Position numbers and translations under genes: made by a program. A stretch of 64,000 bases of DNA from Girardinichthys multiradiatus (taxonomy: Eukaryota; Chordata; Actinopteri; Cyprinodontiformes; Goodeidae), in the NCBI RefSeq assembly GCF_021462225.1, contig NC_061816.1, positions 374,480-438,479 on the forward strand. The letters are read 5' to 3'. Under the pieces are notes generated by a model. The model made no database searches. It was not told where the DNA came from and worked only from the letters and a program-made list of their open reading frames with translations. Each line of letters starts with the position of its first letter. Positions within the stretch are counted from its first letter, which is position 1. Shown piece by piece: positions 37,401 to 49,400 of this stretch.

Positions 37401-40400
37401 CCTGTGCCAGCTTGTTGGTCCTGTGCCAGCTTGTTTTGCAGCATCCTGGTCCTGTGCCAGCTTTTTGGGCCTGTGCCAGCTTGTTGGGCCTGTGCCAGCT
37501 TGTTGGTCCTGTGCCAGCTTGTTTTGCAGCATCCTGGTCCTGTGCCAGCTTGTTTTGGAGCATCCTGGTCCTGTGCCAGCTTGTTGGCCCTGTGCCTGCT
37601 TGTTGGGCCTGTGCCTGCTTGTTGGTCCTGTGCCAGCTTGTTTTGCAGCATCCTGGTCCTGTGCCAGCTTGTTTTGGAGCATCCTGGTCCTGTGCCAGCT
37701 TGTTGGGCCTGTGCCAGCTTGTTGGTCCTGTGCCAGCTTGTTTTGCAGCATCCTGGTCCTGTGCCAGCTTGTTTTGGAGCATCCTGGTCCTGTGCCAGCT
37801 TGTTGGCCCTGTGCCAGCTTGTTTTGCAGCATCCTGGTCCTGTGCCAGCTTGCTGGTCCTGTGCCAGCTTGTTGGGCCTGTGCCAGCTTGTTTTGCAGCA
37901 TCCTGGTCCTGTGCCAGCTTGCTGGTCCTGTGCCAGCTTGTTGGGCCTGTGCCAGCTTGTTTTGCAGCATCCTGGTCCTGTGCCAGCTTGCTGGTCCTGT
38001 GCCAGCTTGTTGGGCCTGTGCCAGCTTGTTTTGCAGCATCCTGGTCCTGTGCCAGCTTGCTGGTCCTGTGCCAGCTTGTTGGGCCTGTGCCTGCTTGTTG
38101 GGCCTGTGCCTGCTTGTTGGTCCTGTGCCAGCTTGTTTTGCAGCATCCTGGTCCTGTGCCAGCTTGCTGGTCCTGTGCCAGCTTGTTGGGCCTGTGCCAG
38201 CTTGTTTTGCAGCATCCTGGTCCTGTGCCAGCTTGTTGGCCCTGTGCCAGCTTGTTTTGCAGCATCCTGGTCCTGTGCCAGCTTGCTGGTCCTGTGCCAG
38301 CTTGTTGGGCCTGTGCCAGCTTGTTTTGCAGCATCCTGGTCCTGTGCCAGCTTGTTGGTCCTGTGCCAGCTTGTTGGGCCTGTGCCAGCTTGTTTTGCAG
38401 CATCCTGGTCCTGTGCCAGCTTGCTGGTCCTGTGCCAGCTTGTTGGGCCTGTGCCAGCTTGTTTTGCAGCATCCTGGTCCTGTGCCAGCTTGCTGGTCCT
38501 GTGCCAGCTTGTTGGGCCTGTGCCAGCATGTTTTGCAGCATCCTGGTCCTGTGCCAGCTTGCTGGTCCTGTGCCAGCTTGTTGGGCCTGTGCCAGCTTGT
38601 TTTGCAGCATCCTGGGCCTGTGCCAGCTTGTTGGTCCTGTGCCAGCTTGTTTTGCAGCATCCTGGTCCTGTGCCAGCTTTTTGGGCCTGTGCCAGCTTGT
38701 TTTGCAGCATCCTGGGCCTGTGCCAGCTTTTTGGGCCTGTGCCAGCTTGTTTTGCAGCATCCTGGGCCTGTGCCAGCTTGTTGGGCCTGTGCCAGCTTGT
38801 TGGGCCTGTGCCAGCTTGTTGGGCCTGTGCCAGCTTGTTTTGCAGCATCCTGGTCCTGTGCCAGCTTGCTGGTCCTGTGCCAGCTTGTTGGTCCTGTGCC
38901 AGCTTGTTGGGCCTGTGCAAGCTTGTTTTGCAGCATCCTGGTCCTGTGCCAGCTTGTTGGTCCTGTGCCAGCTTGTTTTGCAGCATCCTGGTCCTGTGCC
39001 AGCTTGTTGGGCCTGTGCCAGCTTGTTTTGCAGCATCCTGGTCCTGTGCCAGCTTGTTGGGCCTGTGCCAGCTTGTTGGGCCTGTGCCAGCTTGTTGGGC
39101 CTGTGCCAGCTTGTTTTGCAGCATCCTGGTCCTGTGCCTGCTTGTTGGGCCTGTGCCAGCTTGTTTTGCAGCATCCTGGGCCTGTGCCAGCTTGTTGGGC
39201 CTGTGCCAGCTTGTTTTGCAGCATCCTGGTCCTGTGCCAGCTTGTTGGTCCTGTGCCAGCTTGTTTTGCAGCATCCTGGTCCTGTGCCAGCTTGTTGGGC
39301 CTGTGCCAGCTTGTTGGGCCTGTGCCAGCTTGTTTTGCAGCATCCTGGGCCTGTGCCAGCTTGTTGGGCCTGTGCCAGCTTGTTTTGCAGCATCCTGGTC
39401 CTGTGCCAGCTTGTTGGGCCTGTGCCAGCTTGTTTTGCAGCATCCTGGTCCTGTGCCAGCTTGTTGGGCCTGTGCCAGCTTGTTGGGCCTGTGCCAGCTT
39501 GTTTTGCAGCATCCTGGTCCTGTGCCAGCTTGTTGGGCCTGTGCCAGCTTGTTGGGCCTGTGCCAGCTTGTTTTGCAGCATCCTGGTCCTGTGCCAGCTT
39601 GTTTTGCAGCATCCTGGTCCTGTGCCAGCTTGTTGGGCCTGTGCCAGCTTGTTTTGCAGCATCCTGGTCCTGTGCCAGCTTGCTGATCCTGTGCCAGTTT
39701 GTTGGTCCTGTGCCAGCTTGTTTTGCAGCATCCTGGTCCTGTGCCAGCTTGTTGGTCCTGTGCCAGCTTGCTGGTCCTGTGCCAGCTTGTTTTGCAGCAT
39801 CCTGGTCCTGTGCCAGCTTGTTGGTCCTGTGCCAGCTTGTTGGTCCTGTGCCAGCTTGTTGGTCCTGTGCCAGCTTGTTTTGCAGCATCCTGGGCCTGTG
39901 CCAGCTTGTTGGGCCTGTGCCAGCTTGTTGGTCCTGTGCCAGCTTGTTGGTCCTGTGCCAGCTTGTTGGTCCTGTGCCAGCTTGTTTTGCAGCTTCCTGG
40001 TCCTGTGCCAGCTTGCTGGTCCTGTGCCAGCTTGTTTTGCAGCATCCTGGTCCTGTGCCAGCTTGCTGATCCTGTGCCAGCTTGTTGGTCCTGTGCCAGC
40101 TTGTTGGTCCTGTGCCAGCTTGTTGGTCCTGTGCCAGCTTGTTTTGCAGCATCCTGGGCCTGTGCCAGCTTGTTGGGCCTGTGCCAGCTTGTTGGTCCTG
40201 TGCCAGCTTGTTGGTCCTGTGCCAGCTTGTTGGTCCTGTGCCAGCTTGTTGGTCCTGTGCCAGCTTGTTTTGCAGCATCCTGGGCCTGTGCCAGCTTGTT
40301 GGGCCTGTGCCAGCTTGTTGGTCCTGTGCCAGCTTGTTTTGCAGCATCCTGGTCCTGTGCCAGCTTGTTGGGCCTGTGCCAGCTTGTTGGTCCTGTGCCA

Positions 40401-43400
40401 GCTTGTTGGTCCTGTGCCAGCTTGTTGGTCCTGTGCCAGCTTGTTTTGCAGCATCCTGGGCCTGTGCCAGCTTGTTGGGCCTGTGCCAGCTTGTTGGTCC
40501 TGTGCCAGCTTGTTGGTCCTGTGCCAGCTTGTTGGTCCTGTGCCAGCTTGTTTTGCAGCTTCCTGGTCCTGTGCCAGCTTGCTGGTCCTGTGCCAGCTTG
40601 TTTTGCAGCATCCTGGTCCTGTGCCAGCTTGCTGATCCTGTGCCAGCTTGTTGGTCCTGTGCCAGCTTGTTGGTCCTGTGCCAGCTTGTTGGTCCTGTGC
40701 CAGCTTGTTTTGCAGCATCCTGGGCCTGTGCCAGCTTGTTGGGCCTGTGCCAGCTTGTTGGTCCTGTGCCAGCTTGTTGGTCCTGTGCCAGCTTGTTGGT
40801 CCTGTGCCAGCTTGTTGGTCCTGTGCCAGCTTGTTTTGCAGCATCCTGGGCCTGTGCCAGCTTGTTGGTCCTGTGCCAGCTTGTTTTGCAGCATCCTGGT
40901 CCTGTGCCAGCTTGTTGGTCCTGTGCCAGCTTGTTTTGCAGCATCCTGGTCCTGTGCCAGCTTGTTGGTCCTGTGCCAGCTTGTTTTGCAGCATCCTGGT
41001 CCTGTGCCAGCTTGTTGGGCCTGTGCCAGCTTGTTTTGCAGCATCCTGGTCCTGTGCCAGCTTGTTTTGCAGCATCCTGGTCCTGTGCCAGCTTGTTGGG
41101 CCTGTGCCAGCTTGTTTTGCAGCATCCTGGTCCTGTGCCAGCTTGTTTTGCAGCATCCCGGTCCTGTGCCAGCTTGTTGGGCCTGTGCCAGCTTGTTTTG
41201 CAGCATCCTGGTCCTGTGCCAGCTTGTTGGGCCTGTGCCAGCTTGTTTTGCAGCATCCTGGTCCTGTGCCAGCTTGTTTTGCAGCATCCTGGTCCTGTGC
41301 CAGCTTGTTGGTCCTGTGCCAGCTTGTTGGGCCTGTGCCAGCTTGTTTTGCAGCATCCTGGTCCTGTGCCAGCTTGTTGGGCCTGTGCCAGCTTGTTTTG
41401 CAGCATCCTGGTCCTGTGCCAGCTTGTTTTGCAGCATCCTGGTCCTGTGCCAGCTTGTTGGGCCTGTGCCAGCTTGTTTTGCAGCATCCTGGTCCTGTGC
41501 CAGCTTGTTTTGCAGCATCCTGGTCCTGTGCCAGCTTGCTGATCCTGTGCCAGCTTGTTTTGCAGCATCCTGGTCCTGTGCCAGCTTGTTTTGCAGCATC
41601 CTGGTCCTGTGCCAGCTTGCTGGTCCTGTGCCAGCTTGTTGGGCCTGTGCCAGCTTGTTTTGCAGCATCCTGGTCCTGTGCCAGCTTGTTTTGCAGCATC
41701 CTGGTCCTGTGCCAGCTTGCTGGTCCTGTGCCAGCTTGTTTTGCAGCATCCTGGTCCTGTGCCAGCTTGTTGGGCCTGTGCCAGCTTGTTTTGCAGCATC
41801 CTGGTCCTGTGCCAGCTTGTTTTGCAGCATCCTGGTCCTGTGCCAGCTTGTTGGTCCTGTGCCAGCTTGTTGGGCCTGTGCCAGCTTGTTTTGCAGCATC
41901 CTGGTCCTGTGCCAGCTTGTTTTGCAGCATCCTGGTCCTGTGCCAGCTTGTTGGTCCTGTGCCAGCTTGTTGGGCCTGTGCCAGCTTGTTTTGCAGCATC
42001 CTGGTCCTGTGCCAGCTTGTTTTGCAGCATCCTGGTCCTGTGCCAGCTTGTTGGGCCTGTGCCAGCTTGTTTTGCAGCATCCTGGGCCTGTGCCAGCTTG
42101 TTGGGCCTGTGCCAGCTTGTTGGTCCTGTGCCAGCTTGTTGGTCCTGTGCCAGCTTGTTGGTCCTGTGCCAGCTTGTTGGTCCTGTGCCAGCTTGTTTTG
42201 CAGCATCCTGGGCCTGTGCCAGCTTGTTGGGCCTGTGCCAGCTTGTTGGTCCTGTGCCAGCTTGTTTTGCAGCATCCTGGTCCTGTGCCAGCTTGTTGGG
42301 CCTGTGCCAGCTTGTTGGTCCTGTGCCAGCTTGTTTTGCAGCATCCTGGTCCTGTGCCAGCTTGTTGGTCCTGTGCCAGCTTGTTTTGCAGCATCCTGGT
42401 CCTGTGCCAGCTTGTTGGGCCTGTGCCAGCTTGTTTTGCAGCATCCTGGTCCTGTGCCAGCTTGTTGGGCCTGTGCCAGCTTGTTTTGCAGCATCCTGGT
42501 CCTGTGCCAGCTTGTTTTGCAGCATCCTGGTCCTGTGCCAGCTTGTTTTGCAGCATCCCGGTCCTGTGCCAGCTTGTTGGGCCTGTACCAGCTTGTTTTG
42601 CAGCATCCTGGTCCTGTGCCAGCTTGTTGGGCCTGTGCCAGCTTGTTTTGCAGCATCCTGGTCCTGTGCCAGCTTGTTTTGCAGCATCCTGGTCCTGTGC
42701 CAGCTTGTTGGTCCTGTGCCAGCTTGTTGGGCCTGTGCCAGCTTGTTTTGCAGCATCCTGGTCCTGTGCCAGCTTGTTGGGCCTGTGCCAGCTTGTTTTG
42801 CAGCATCCTGGTCCTGTGCCAGCTTGTTTTGCAGCATCCTGGTCCTGTGCCAGCTTGTTGGTCCTGTGCCAGCTTGTTGGGCCTGTGCCAGCTTGTTTTG
42901 CAGCATCCTGGTCCTGTGCCAGCTTGTTGGGCCTGTGCCAGCTTGTTTTGCAGCATCCTGGTCCTGTGCCAGCTTGCTGATCCTGTGCCAGCTTGTTGGT
43001 CCTGTGCCAGCTTGTTGGTCCTGTGCCAGCTTGTTGGTCCTGTGCCAGCTTGTTTTGCAGCATCCTGGGCCTGTGCCAGCTTGTTGGGCCTGTGCCAGCT
43101 TGTTGGTCCTGTGCCAGCTTGTTTTGCAGCATCCTGGTCCTGTGCCAGCTTGTTGGTCCTGTGCCAGCTTGTTTTGCAGCATCCTGGTCCTGTGCCAGCT
43201 TGTTGGGCCTGTGCCAGCTTGTTTTGCAGCATCCTGGTCCTGTGCCAGCTTGTTGGGCCTGTGCCAGCTTGTTTTGCAGCATCCTGGTCCTGTGCCAGCT
43301 TGTTTTGCAGCATCCTGGTCCTGTGCCAGCTTGTTGGGCCTGTGCCAGCTTGTTTTGCAGCATCCTGGTCCTGTGCCAGCTTGTTGGGCCTGTGCCAGCT

Positions 43401-43868
43401 TGTTTTGCAGCATCCTGGTCCTGTGCCAGCTTGTTTTGCAGCATCCTGGTCCTGTGCCAGCTTGTTGGTCCTGTGCCAGCTTGTTGGGCCTGTGCCAGCT
43501 TGTTTTGCAGCATCCTGGTCCTGTGCCAGCTTGTTGGGCCTGTGCCAGCTTGTTTTGCAGCATCCTGGTCCTGTGCCAGCTTGTTTTGCAGCATCCTGGT
43601 CCTGTGCCAGCTTGTTGGTCCTGTGCCAGCTTGTTGGGCCTGTGCCAGCTTGTTTTGCAGCATCCTGGTCCTGTGCCAGCTTGTTGGTCCTGTGCCAGCT
43701 TGTTGGGCCTGTGCCAGCTTGTTTTGCAGCATCCTGGTCCTGTGCCAGCTTGTTGGGCCTGTGCCAGCTTGTTTTGCAGCATCCTGGTCCTGTGCCAGCT
43801 TGTTTTGCAGCATCCTGGTCCTGTGCCAGCTTGCTGATCCTGTGCCAGCTTGTTGGGCCTGTGCCAGC
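28457..43868. repeat. Giant 19/31-bp minisatellite (15.4 kb)
   Basis: Two unit types alternate irregularly. One is a 19-mer, GTGCCAGCTTGTTGG[G/T]CCT. The other is a 31-mer that begins GTGCCAGCTTGTTTTGCAGC and continues with ATCCTGG[G/T]CCT. I estimate 600-700 units. Variants are regional: GCCTTCTTG only near 28.6-28.9 kb, GCCATCTTG mainly before 36 kb, GAGCATCC and GCCTGCTTG about 32-39 kb, GCTGATCC from 39.6 kb. Higher-order copies exist, for example a 566-bp repeat around 39.9-40.7 kb. Both unit lengths leave remainder 1 modulo 3 and neither contains a stop in any of the six frames, so open frames of up to 5121 codons arise on both strands. I treat these as artefacts. Confidence 0.95.
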
Positions 43869-43899
43869 CAGGTGTTCTTTTCAGAATATCCTGTTTCCA

Positions 43900-45700
43900 G
43901 AAAAAGTTTCTAAGGATTTCTAAGGAAGATTTCTAAGGAAAATTTCTAAGAAAGTACGAATAGCTTCAACCTTCTTGTGTTGTCCATCAGGAGAATAAAA
44001 AGAGCCTTTTGTGGTTGGAGAATGCATATTCAGTTTTATTAGTCCCATAGGATCCTTCCCTGACACATCTACTCCTACAACAAGATACCATGTTTTCTTG
44101 GGGTCTAGCTCTGTGTAACATGAGGTTTCACGGGGTACGGGTCTTTGTCCCGTGAATGAGGTGGGAAAGTGTCAGTAAGAGGGCTATTTTCTTGGCTGCT
44201 GCGTCTGAGGCATTATTTCCTAAAGTTATTTTCCCTAAACCTGTCTGGTTACCTGCATATTTGATGACCGCGACCCCTTCTGGTTTTCTTAGGGCCCCTT
44301 TAAGTTTTAGCATTTGTGTCATGTGTTTTACAGGTTTCCCTGTAGTAGTAAGAAAGTCAGTTCTCATCCAGTGAGCAAGATCCACATGAACAGCTTTGAC
44401 CAAATAAGCAGAATCTGTTTAAATATTGATGTATTTTCCCTCATTTAGGTCACATGCTCTGGTGACTGCTATGATTTCTGCGAGTTGGGCTGAAGCGGGT
44501 GAGGGGACGATGTCATCCTCGACAGTCTTGTAAATAAAACCACAACTGGGACTTGGCTCAGCAACAACAACAGCATATGATGCTACAGTGCCACCTCCCG
44601 GCGTGGCATGACTGTGACCATCTGTAAAGATGTCATCAGCATTTGGTGGGGGTTCTGTTGACACATTGGGAAACACATTCATTTCTTCCCTTGTTAGAGC
44701 TTCACATTCATGAGGAACTTCACTGGGAATAGGGGAAGCCATATTTGTATCAGAAGCTTTATAGTGGACATTGGGCTGAAGGAGGATTTCCTGTAGCATA
44801 GTAGTTCTTTGTTGACTAAGAGTAAACTGTTTGCTAGATATATCTGGTTACAGCATGATTGTGTGTACTGTAACATCTTGTCCTCTTGTGACATGGAAAG
44901 TGCCTTTAAGGGCCTTAGCTATTGCACACAGAGCCTTGGTGCATGTTGGGTGGCGTCTTTCAACAAGGTCTAATCTTGAACTGAAATAACATAACACCTT
45001 TCTCCCTAGCATTACAGGATGCCACAGAACTGAGCAAAGAAATCCTTCTGTCTCTTTTACACCCAGGTGAAACATGCTGCCTAAATCTGGGGAAGCCGAT
45101 TCATTCAGAAGTTGTTTCAGTAACACGAATGCTTTTTCAGCTTCTGTGTTCCTTGTTAATGGAGCATGGAGGTGAGCGCTCCCTGCAGTGGTGATACGTT
45201 TTCTCAAGAGGGCAGCAATGGCTGTGTAATCTGGTACATAATTCTTCTTATAATTTGTCATGCCTAAAAAAGACATCAACTGTTTGACTGTTGTGAGTTG
45301 CAGGTGATTTAAAATCTTTGTTTTCTGGGACTCTGTCATTCCCAGCCCCTCTGGTGTTATGATTTTCCTAGAAAGCTCACCTGTGGCCTGCAAACCTTGT
45401 TCATTCAGCCAGCAAAGTATTTCTTTTGTCAAACCTGCAACTGCTTGTTCTGTTTCAGCAGCAATCATTATATCGTCAACATATTGGAGGACACAGCAAT
45501 TGTTTAAATGCTCGCTGCAAAAAGACCTTAATAGGTTTTGTAGCACATTGTTAAAATGTGGGGGGCTGTCATTTAGCCCTTGTGGCAATCTTGTGTAGGT
45601 GTACTGTTTTCCCTCAAAGGTAAATACAAACAATTTTTGGTTGCATAGGAATACAGAAAAATGATTCTGACAGATCCAGAAGGTGATGTTGCTCCTGCTG
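43900..45700 (-). pseudogene. Endogenous retrovirus pol fragment (reverse transcriptase-RNase H), broken
   Basis: On the minus strand the frame 45729-44848 contains reverse-transcriptase blocks LPQGLNDSPPHF and YVDDIMIAAE (catalytic YVDD), then the connection region. A separate frame at 44799-44419 carries the start of RNase H (FTDGHSHAT; AQLAEIIAVTRA). A third frame at 44403-44128 carries its continuation (SDAAAKKIA). Stops or frameshifts separate the pieces, the RT N-terminus is missing, and no gag, env or LTR was recognised nearby. The fragment runs from the satellite edge to the SENP7 promoter region and is antisense to SENP7. YVDD and the RNase H layout indicate a true retrovirus (gamma/epsilon-like) rather than Gypsy, with moderate certainty. 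Confidence 0.8.
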
Positions 45701-45984
45701 TGCAGTAGGTGGCGGTATGCACTCGTCATTTGCCGTTACGCCGCCGGTAAACTGAAAGAAGAAGATCACATCTCTGTTGTGTTTAGGTTAGTAAACCTGG
45801 ACCTGTGCGGGGAGATCATGGGTTTTTAAAAGAATTCTGTGGTTCATCTGGACCAGAGCAAGGTTCTTCTATTTCATATGGGGCCACCGGAGACTTCAGT
45901 GACGTTCCAGCGGAACCAGTCCGCCGGGAGATAGCTGAGCTCCCCGGCTAGCCGGCGAGCTAGCTGCTCAGCTGGCTCACACAG
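45700..45984 (+). promoter_or_regulatory. SENP7: Probable SENP7 promoter and non-coding first exon
   Basis: Here the sequence changes from AT-rich retroviral DNA to a GC-rich, CpG-containing stretch (GCCGTTACGCCGCCGG at 45730; CGGCTAGCCGGCGAGC near 45945). A donor-like CACACAG followed by GTTGGT occurs at 45984/45985, and the next acceptor is just before the start codon (46438-46439). A GTAGGTGGCGGTATGCAC motif followed by AGAAGAAGA resembles a sequence I recall near many teleost first exons. The transcription start is not determined. Confidence 0.35.
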
Positions 45985-46061
45985 GTTGGTTTGTCTCAGT
46001 TAAAACGGTTTAAAGTCAAATAAATGGAAAACAAAGACATTTGGTGGAGATTGAAAATGAA

Positions 46062-46079
46062 GAAAGAAAGAAAGAAAGT
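46062..46079. repeat. (AAAG)n microsatellite
   Basis: Short GAAAGAAAGAAAG run in the presumed first intron of SENP7. Confidence 0.8.
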
Positions 46080-46440
46080 CTTCGGGGTTAATTCGGCTTC
46101 AAAATTGACCCTCTTCATGCGACTAGTTTTACTGAAATGAACATTTTTAACTTGTGTTTCCAGTTCAGGCTCCGTGTTGTTTTTCATGCGGGGAAACTGG
46201 AGTTAAATCTGTTTTTAAAGTTGCTGTCAAAGGGTTTTCTGACTTTATGACGAGTTGAATATTTAAATGAAGCGATTTCTTTCAATCATAACTTGGTGTG
46301 TTCGTTTATTTCTCATTTATTTTGTGACAACTGCTGAAAAACGTGTGTGTTTTTCTATGGAGTTTGGTTCGTCAGTTTTCACATAGATTTAGTTGTTTTC
46401 TGAATGGAGTCTGACTTTGTTTCTTTGTTTGAGCTGCAGG

Positions 46441-49400
46441 ATGGCGCTTCCCTTTAAGATCCCCAAGAAGAAACAGTCTGAGGACTCCGCCCACATTCAC
46501 CTGCAGTCACCTCTGTCCCGTCTCCATGGCTCCGCCTCCCAGGTTAGTCTGAGCTCAGGTGGAGGCTTCAGGGTGGTGCAGTGGTTAGTAATGTTGCCTT
46601 GCAGCAAGAAGGTCCCAGGTTTGAATCCTGGCCTGGGCTCTTTAAGGTTGAAGTTTATGTGATATTTATTATTTTTAGGAATCCTTCTGATCATTCAGGT
46701 AATGGGAAGTAATCTGTGACCTTTTGGCCATATTTCAGATGGTATTTATTTCAGATGGTATTTATTTCAGATGGTATTTATTTCAGATGGTATTTATTTC
46801 AGATGGTATTTATTTCAGATGGTATTTATTTCAGATGGTATTTATTTCAGATGGTATTTATTTCAGATGGTATTTATTTCAGATGGTATTTATTTCAGAT
46901 GGTATTTATTTCAGATGGTATTTATTTCAGATGGTATTTAGCATATTTCAGGGGATTTGTTCTCTTTAAGATGGTATTCATAGTCAGGTGTCTTTTTTTT
47001 TTTAACTTGTAGCCCTCAGGATGCCCTGTCCTGTTGTCTCTGCTCCAGCACACTTGATTCTAATGGTTCCATGACCTCCTCACCTGCCTTTACCTTCTGC
47101 TGAAGCCTGGCGATCACACCTTCTTTGGGACATTCCTAAAACCTGCAGGGCAGCATTGAGAGCCACTGGTTTAGACCTTTCTCTGTGGTCCAGGTTTTAG
47201 TTTTTAAGGTAGTATCAGACAGTTCTGATCTCTGCATGTTCATTTTTTAACTGTAGGGTATTACATATGTTTTAGGGTCATATAGTGGGCACATTGTATC
47301 GTTAAGGTGGAGCAGATGATCTGTCCTATCATTTTTTTAAGGTGGTATTACTCTGCTCTGAGCTTTGAATTGTTGTCATCTGAACTCGTTGTTGATGGGG
47401 GGGTCATCATTAGGGTTATATCATCATTGTGTGTGTTAGATGTTCTATTTAAGGTAGTATTATTTCTGTTTGTGTTTTATCTGTGTGGAACAAATCATTA
47501 AAATCACTTTAGAAAGCATTTTACCGTAAAACTTGCTGCCTGTGTTGTAGATGTTTTAAATGATTCGAGCTAGTAGTGCTGACTAAATTTACCTCCTGTC
47601 GTGTTAATCCTGTTGTTCACGTCAATTAAAGCAGTTTTATGGTGGTATTTCTACTGGTGTGTTCTGGTCCAAACAGGCTTTGGAAAGTCCATCCAGACAG
47701 GCTGGATCTGACAGGATGCATGCTGGGAATGCATTTGGCTCCTTTACACCTGGACTAAGGTTGGTTGAGGCTCCCCCTTCAGGTCTAGATGGTTACTGCA
47801 TCGAGTCAAACCGTTGTTGTTGTTGTTTGTCAGAGCACCATGCAGGCAGCCATTCAGGAGCTACGTCCAAACTCTGCTGGGTCTGGACAGCTCTAACACA
47901 GGTGGAGCTTCATCGGCCAATCACAGGTCACCAGGAAGCTGGAGCAGCCAATCGCAGCAGGGACAGAGAGGAGAGGGCTGGTCTAACGGGTGAGTTTGGT
48001 CCTGAGATAAAAGTTTATCATCCTTGTGCAGAAGCTGCTGTTTGCTTGTTGTTCTTGTTGGAATCGATTCATAATAATTTCATCAGGAGGATTAGAGTGA
48101 TGAAGGTACCCGATATGATCACTTAGAAACTTTAATAAATACTTTAAATGAGTTGTTAATTATCAATGAATGAGTCATTTCACAGCCTTACATTAAAACA
48201 TGTCACTTTATTTGTTTAAAATGAATCAATGTCTTAAAGTATTCTTATTTATATAAAAATATCTGTATTATTTAACTGATTTATGATAAATATCCAGATT
48301 TCTGTGTCTGTAATCATTTCTAAAAGATTTTTTGACTTGTTTCATATTTTTGTAACAAATTGCTTAGTTATTTATTTTATAATTGATGACATATCCAGAG
48401 TTGTTTTTAGTTGTGGAAATGAATGTTTTTGTTCTTTTGGAGGTTTTTCTACATCTTTTTGAAACATATTTTAGTTTTTTCCTGTAGTGTTTATTTTTTC
48501 TTTACAAGAATGTTTTATAGTTTAATATTTATGACGGGGGTTTATTAATGTTGTTAAACCATCATTCTGGATCATTTCTAGGCTCTAACCTTTAACTAGG
48601 ACTAAAACAATCAGAGCTACATTGTTGTCATCTGGATGTTTTTAATATACTCAAGTTCCCTGTCTGTCCAGCAGAGGGCGCCCTAGGAGAGCATCTGACC
48701 GTTTGCTGCAGCCCCAGCAGACCTCGGATCTTCAGTCTCCACCACAGAAGAAGAAAAGTGCCGACTGTTCTGGTGAGGCATTCACTGACACATAGATGAC
48801 TGATTTAAACAGCTTCTCTGAGATAAAGCTTTGGTCTCAGCAGGTCCATCCTCGCTGAACAAAACCATCTCTGTGGAGTCTGTGGACTGTCTGGCAGAGC
48901 TGAGAGCAGAGGAGCATGCTGGGAGGTTGAGTTCTTCAGCGCTGCAGAGGAAAGCAGACACCGCCACCAACGGGATGGTAAGAGGACTGAAAGTCCTGCA
49001 GGCTGCAGATGCTTTTCTTCAGCCTGAACGACTCTGTTTGTTTCAGAAGAAGAACTCGTCCAGCTCAGGACTGGAGAAGATATCAGAGTCCAACAGACCT
49101 TCTTCCTCCTCCACGAAGAAGACCACTTTGTCTCCAAAAAAAACACCCAGCAGGAGGCAGCGTCTGGACCTGAAAGAGGATGTGATGGAGACTCAGAGAG
49201 ACAGATGGAGACAGTTCAGAATGAAGAAGACCCGACCTGCTGTTCAGCATCGGAGACTGAAGAAACCCAGACTGGCTCCCAGTGAACCCAGTGAGTTTCC
49301 TTTGGATCCTCAGGTTCCAGTTTGACAAATCAGCGTCACCTTCATGTGTCAGGAGAAGCTGTTCCTGATTACGGACTGATCCAAACAGATCATCTTTCTC

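Noticed and set aside
17845..43868. CRISPR-like direct repeats
   Set aside because: Units are contiguous with no unique spacers, and the surrounding DNA is vertebrate with introns and retroelements.
28417..43923. Open frames of 2361 to 5121 codons on both strands over the giant array
   Set aside because: They exist in every frame because the 19- and 31-bp units contain no stop codons. There is no unique domain, no exon structure and no preferred frame.
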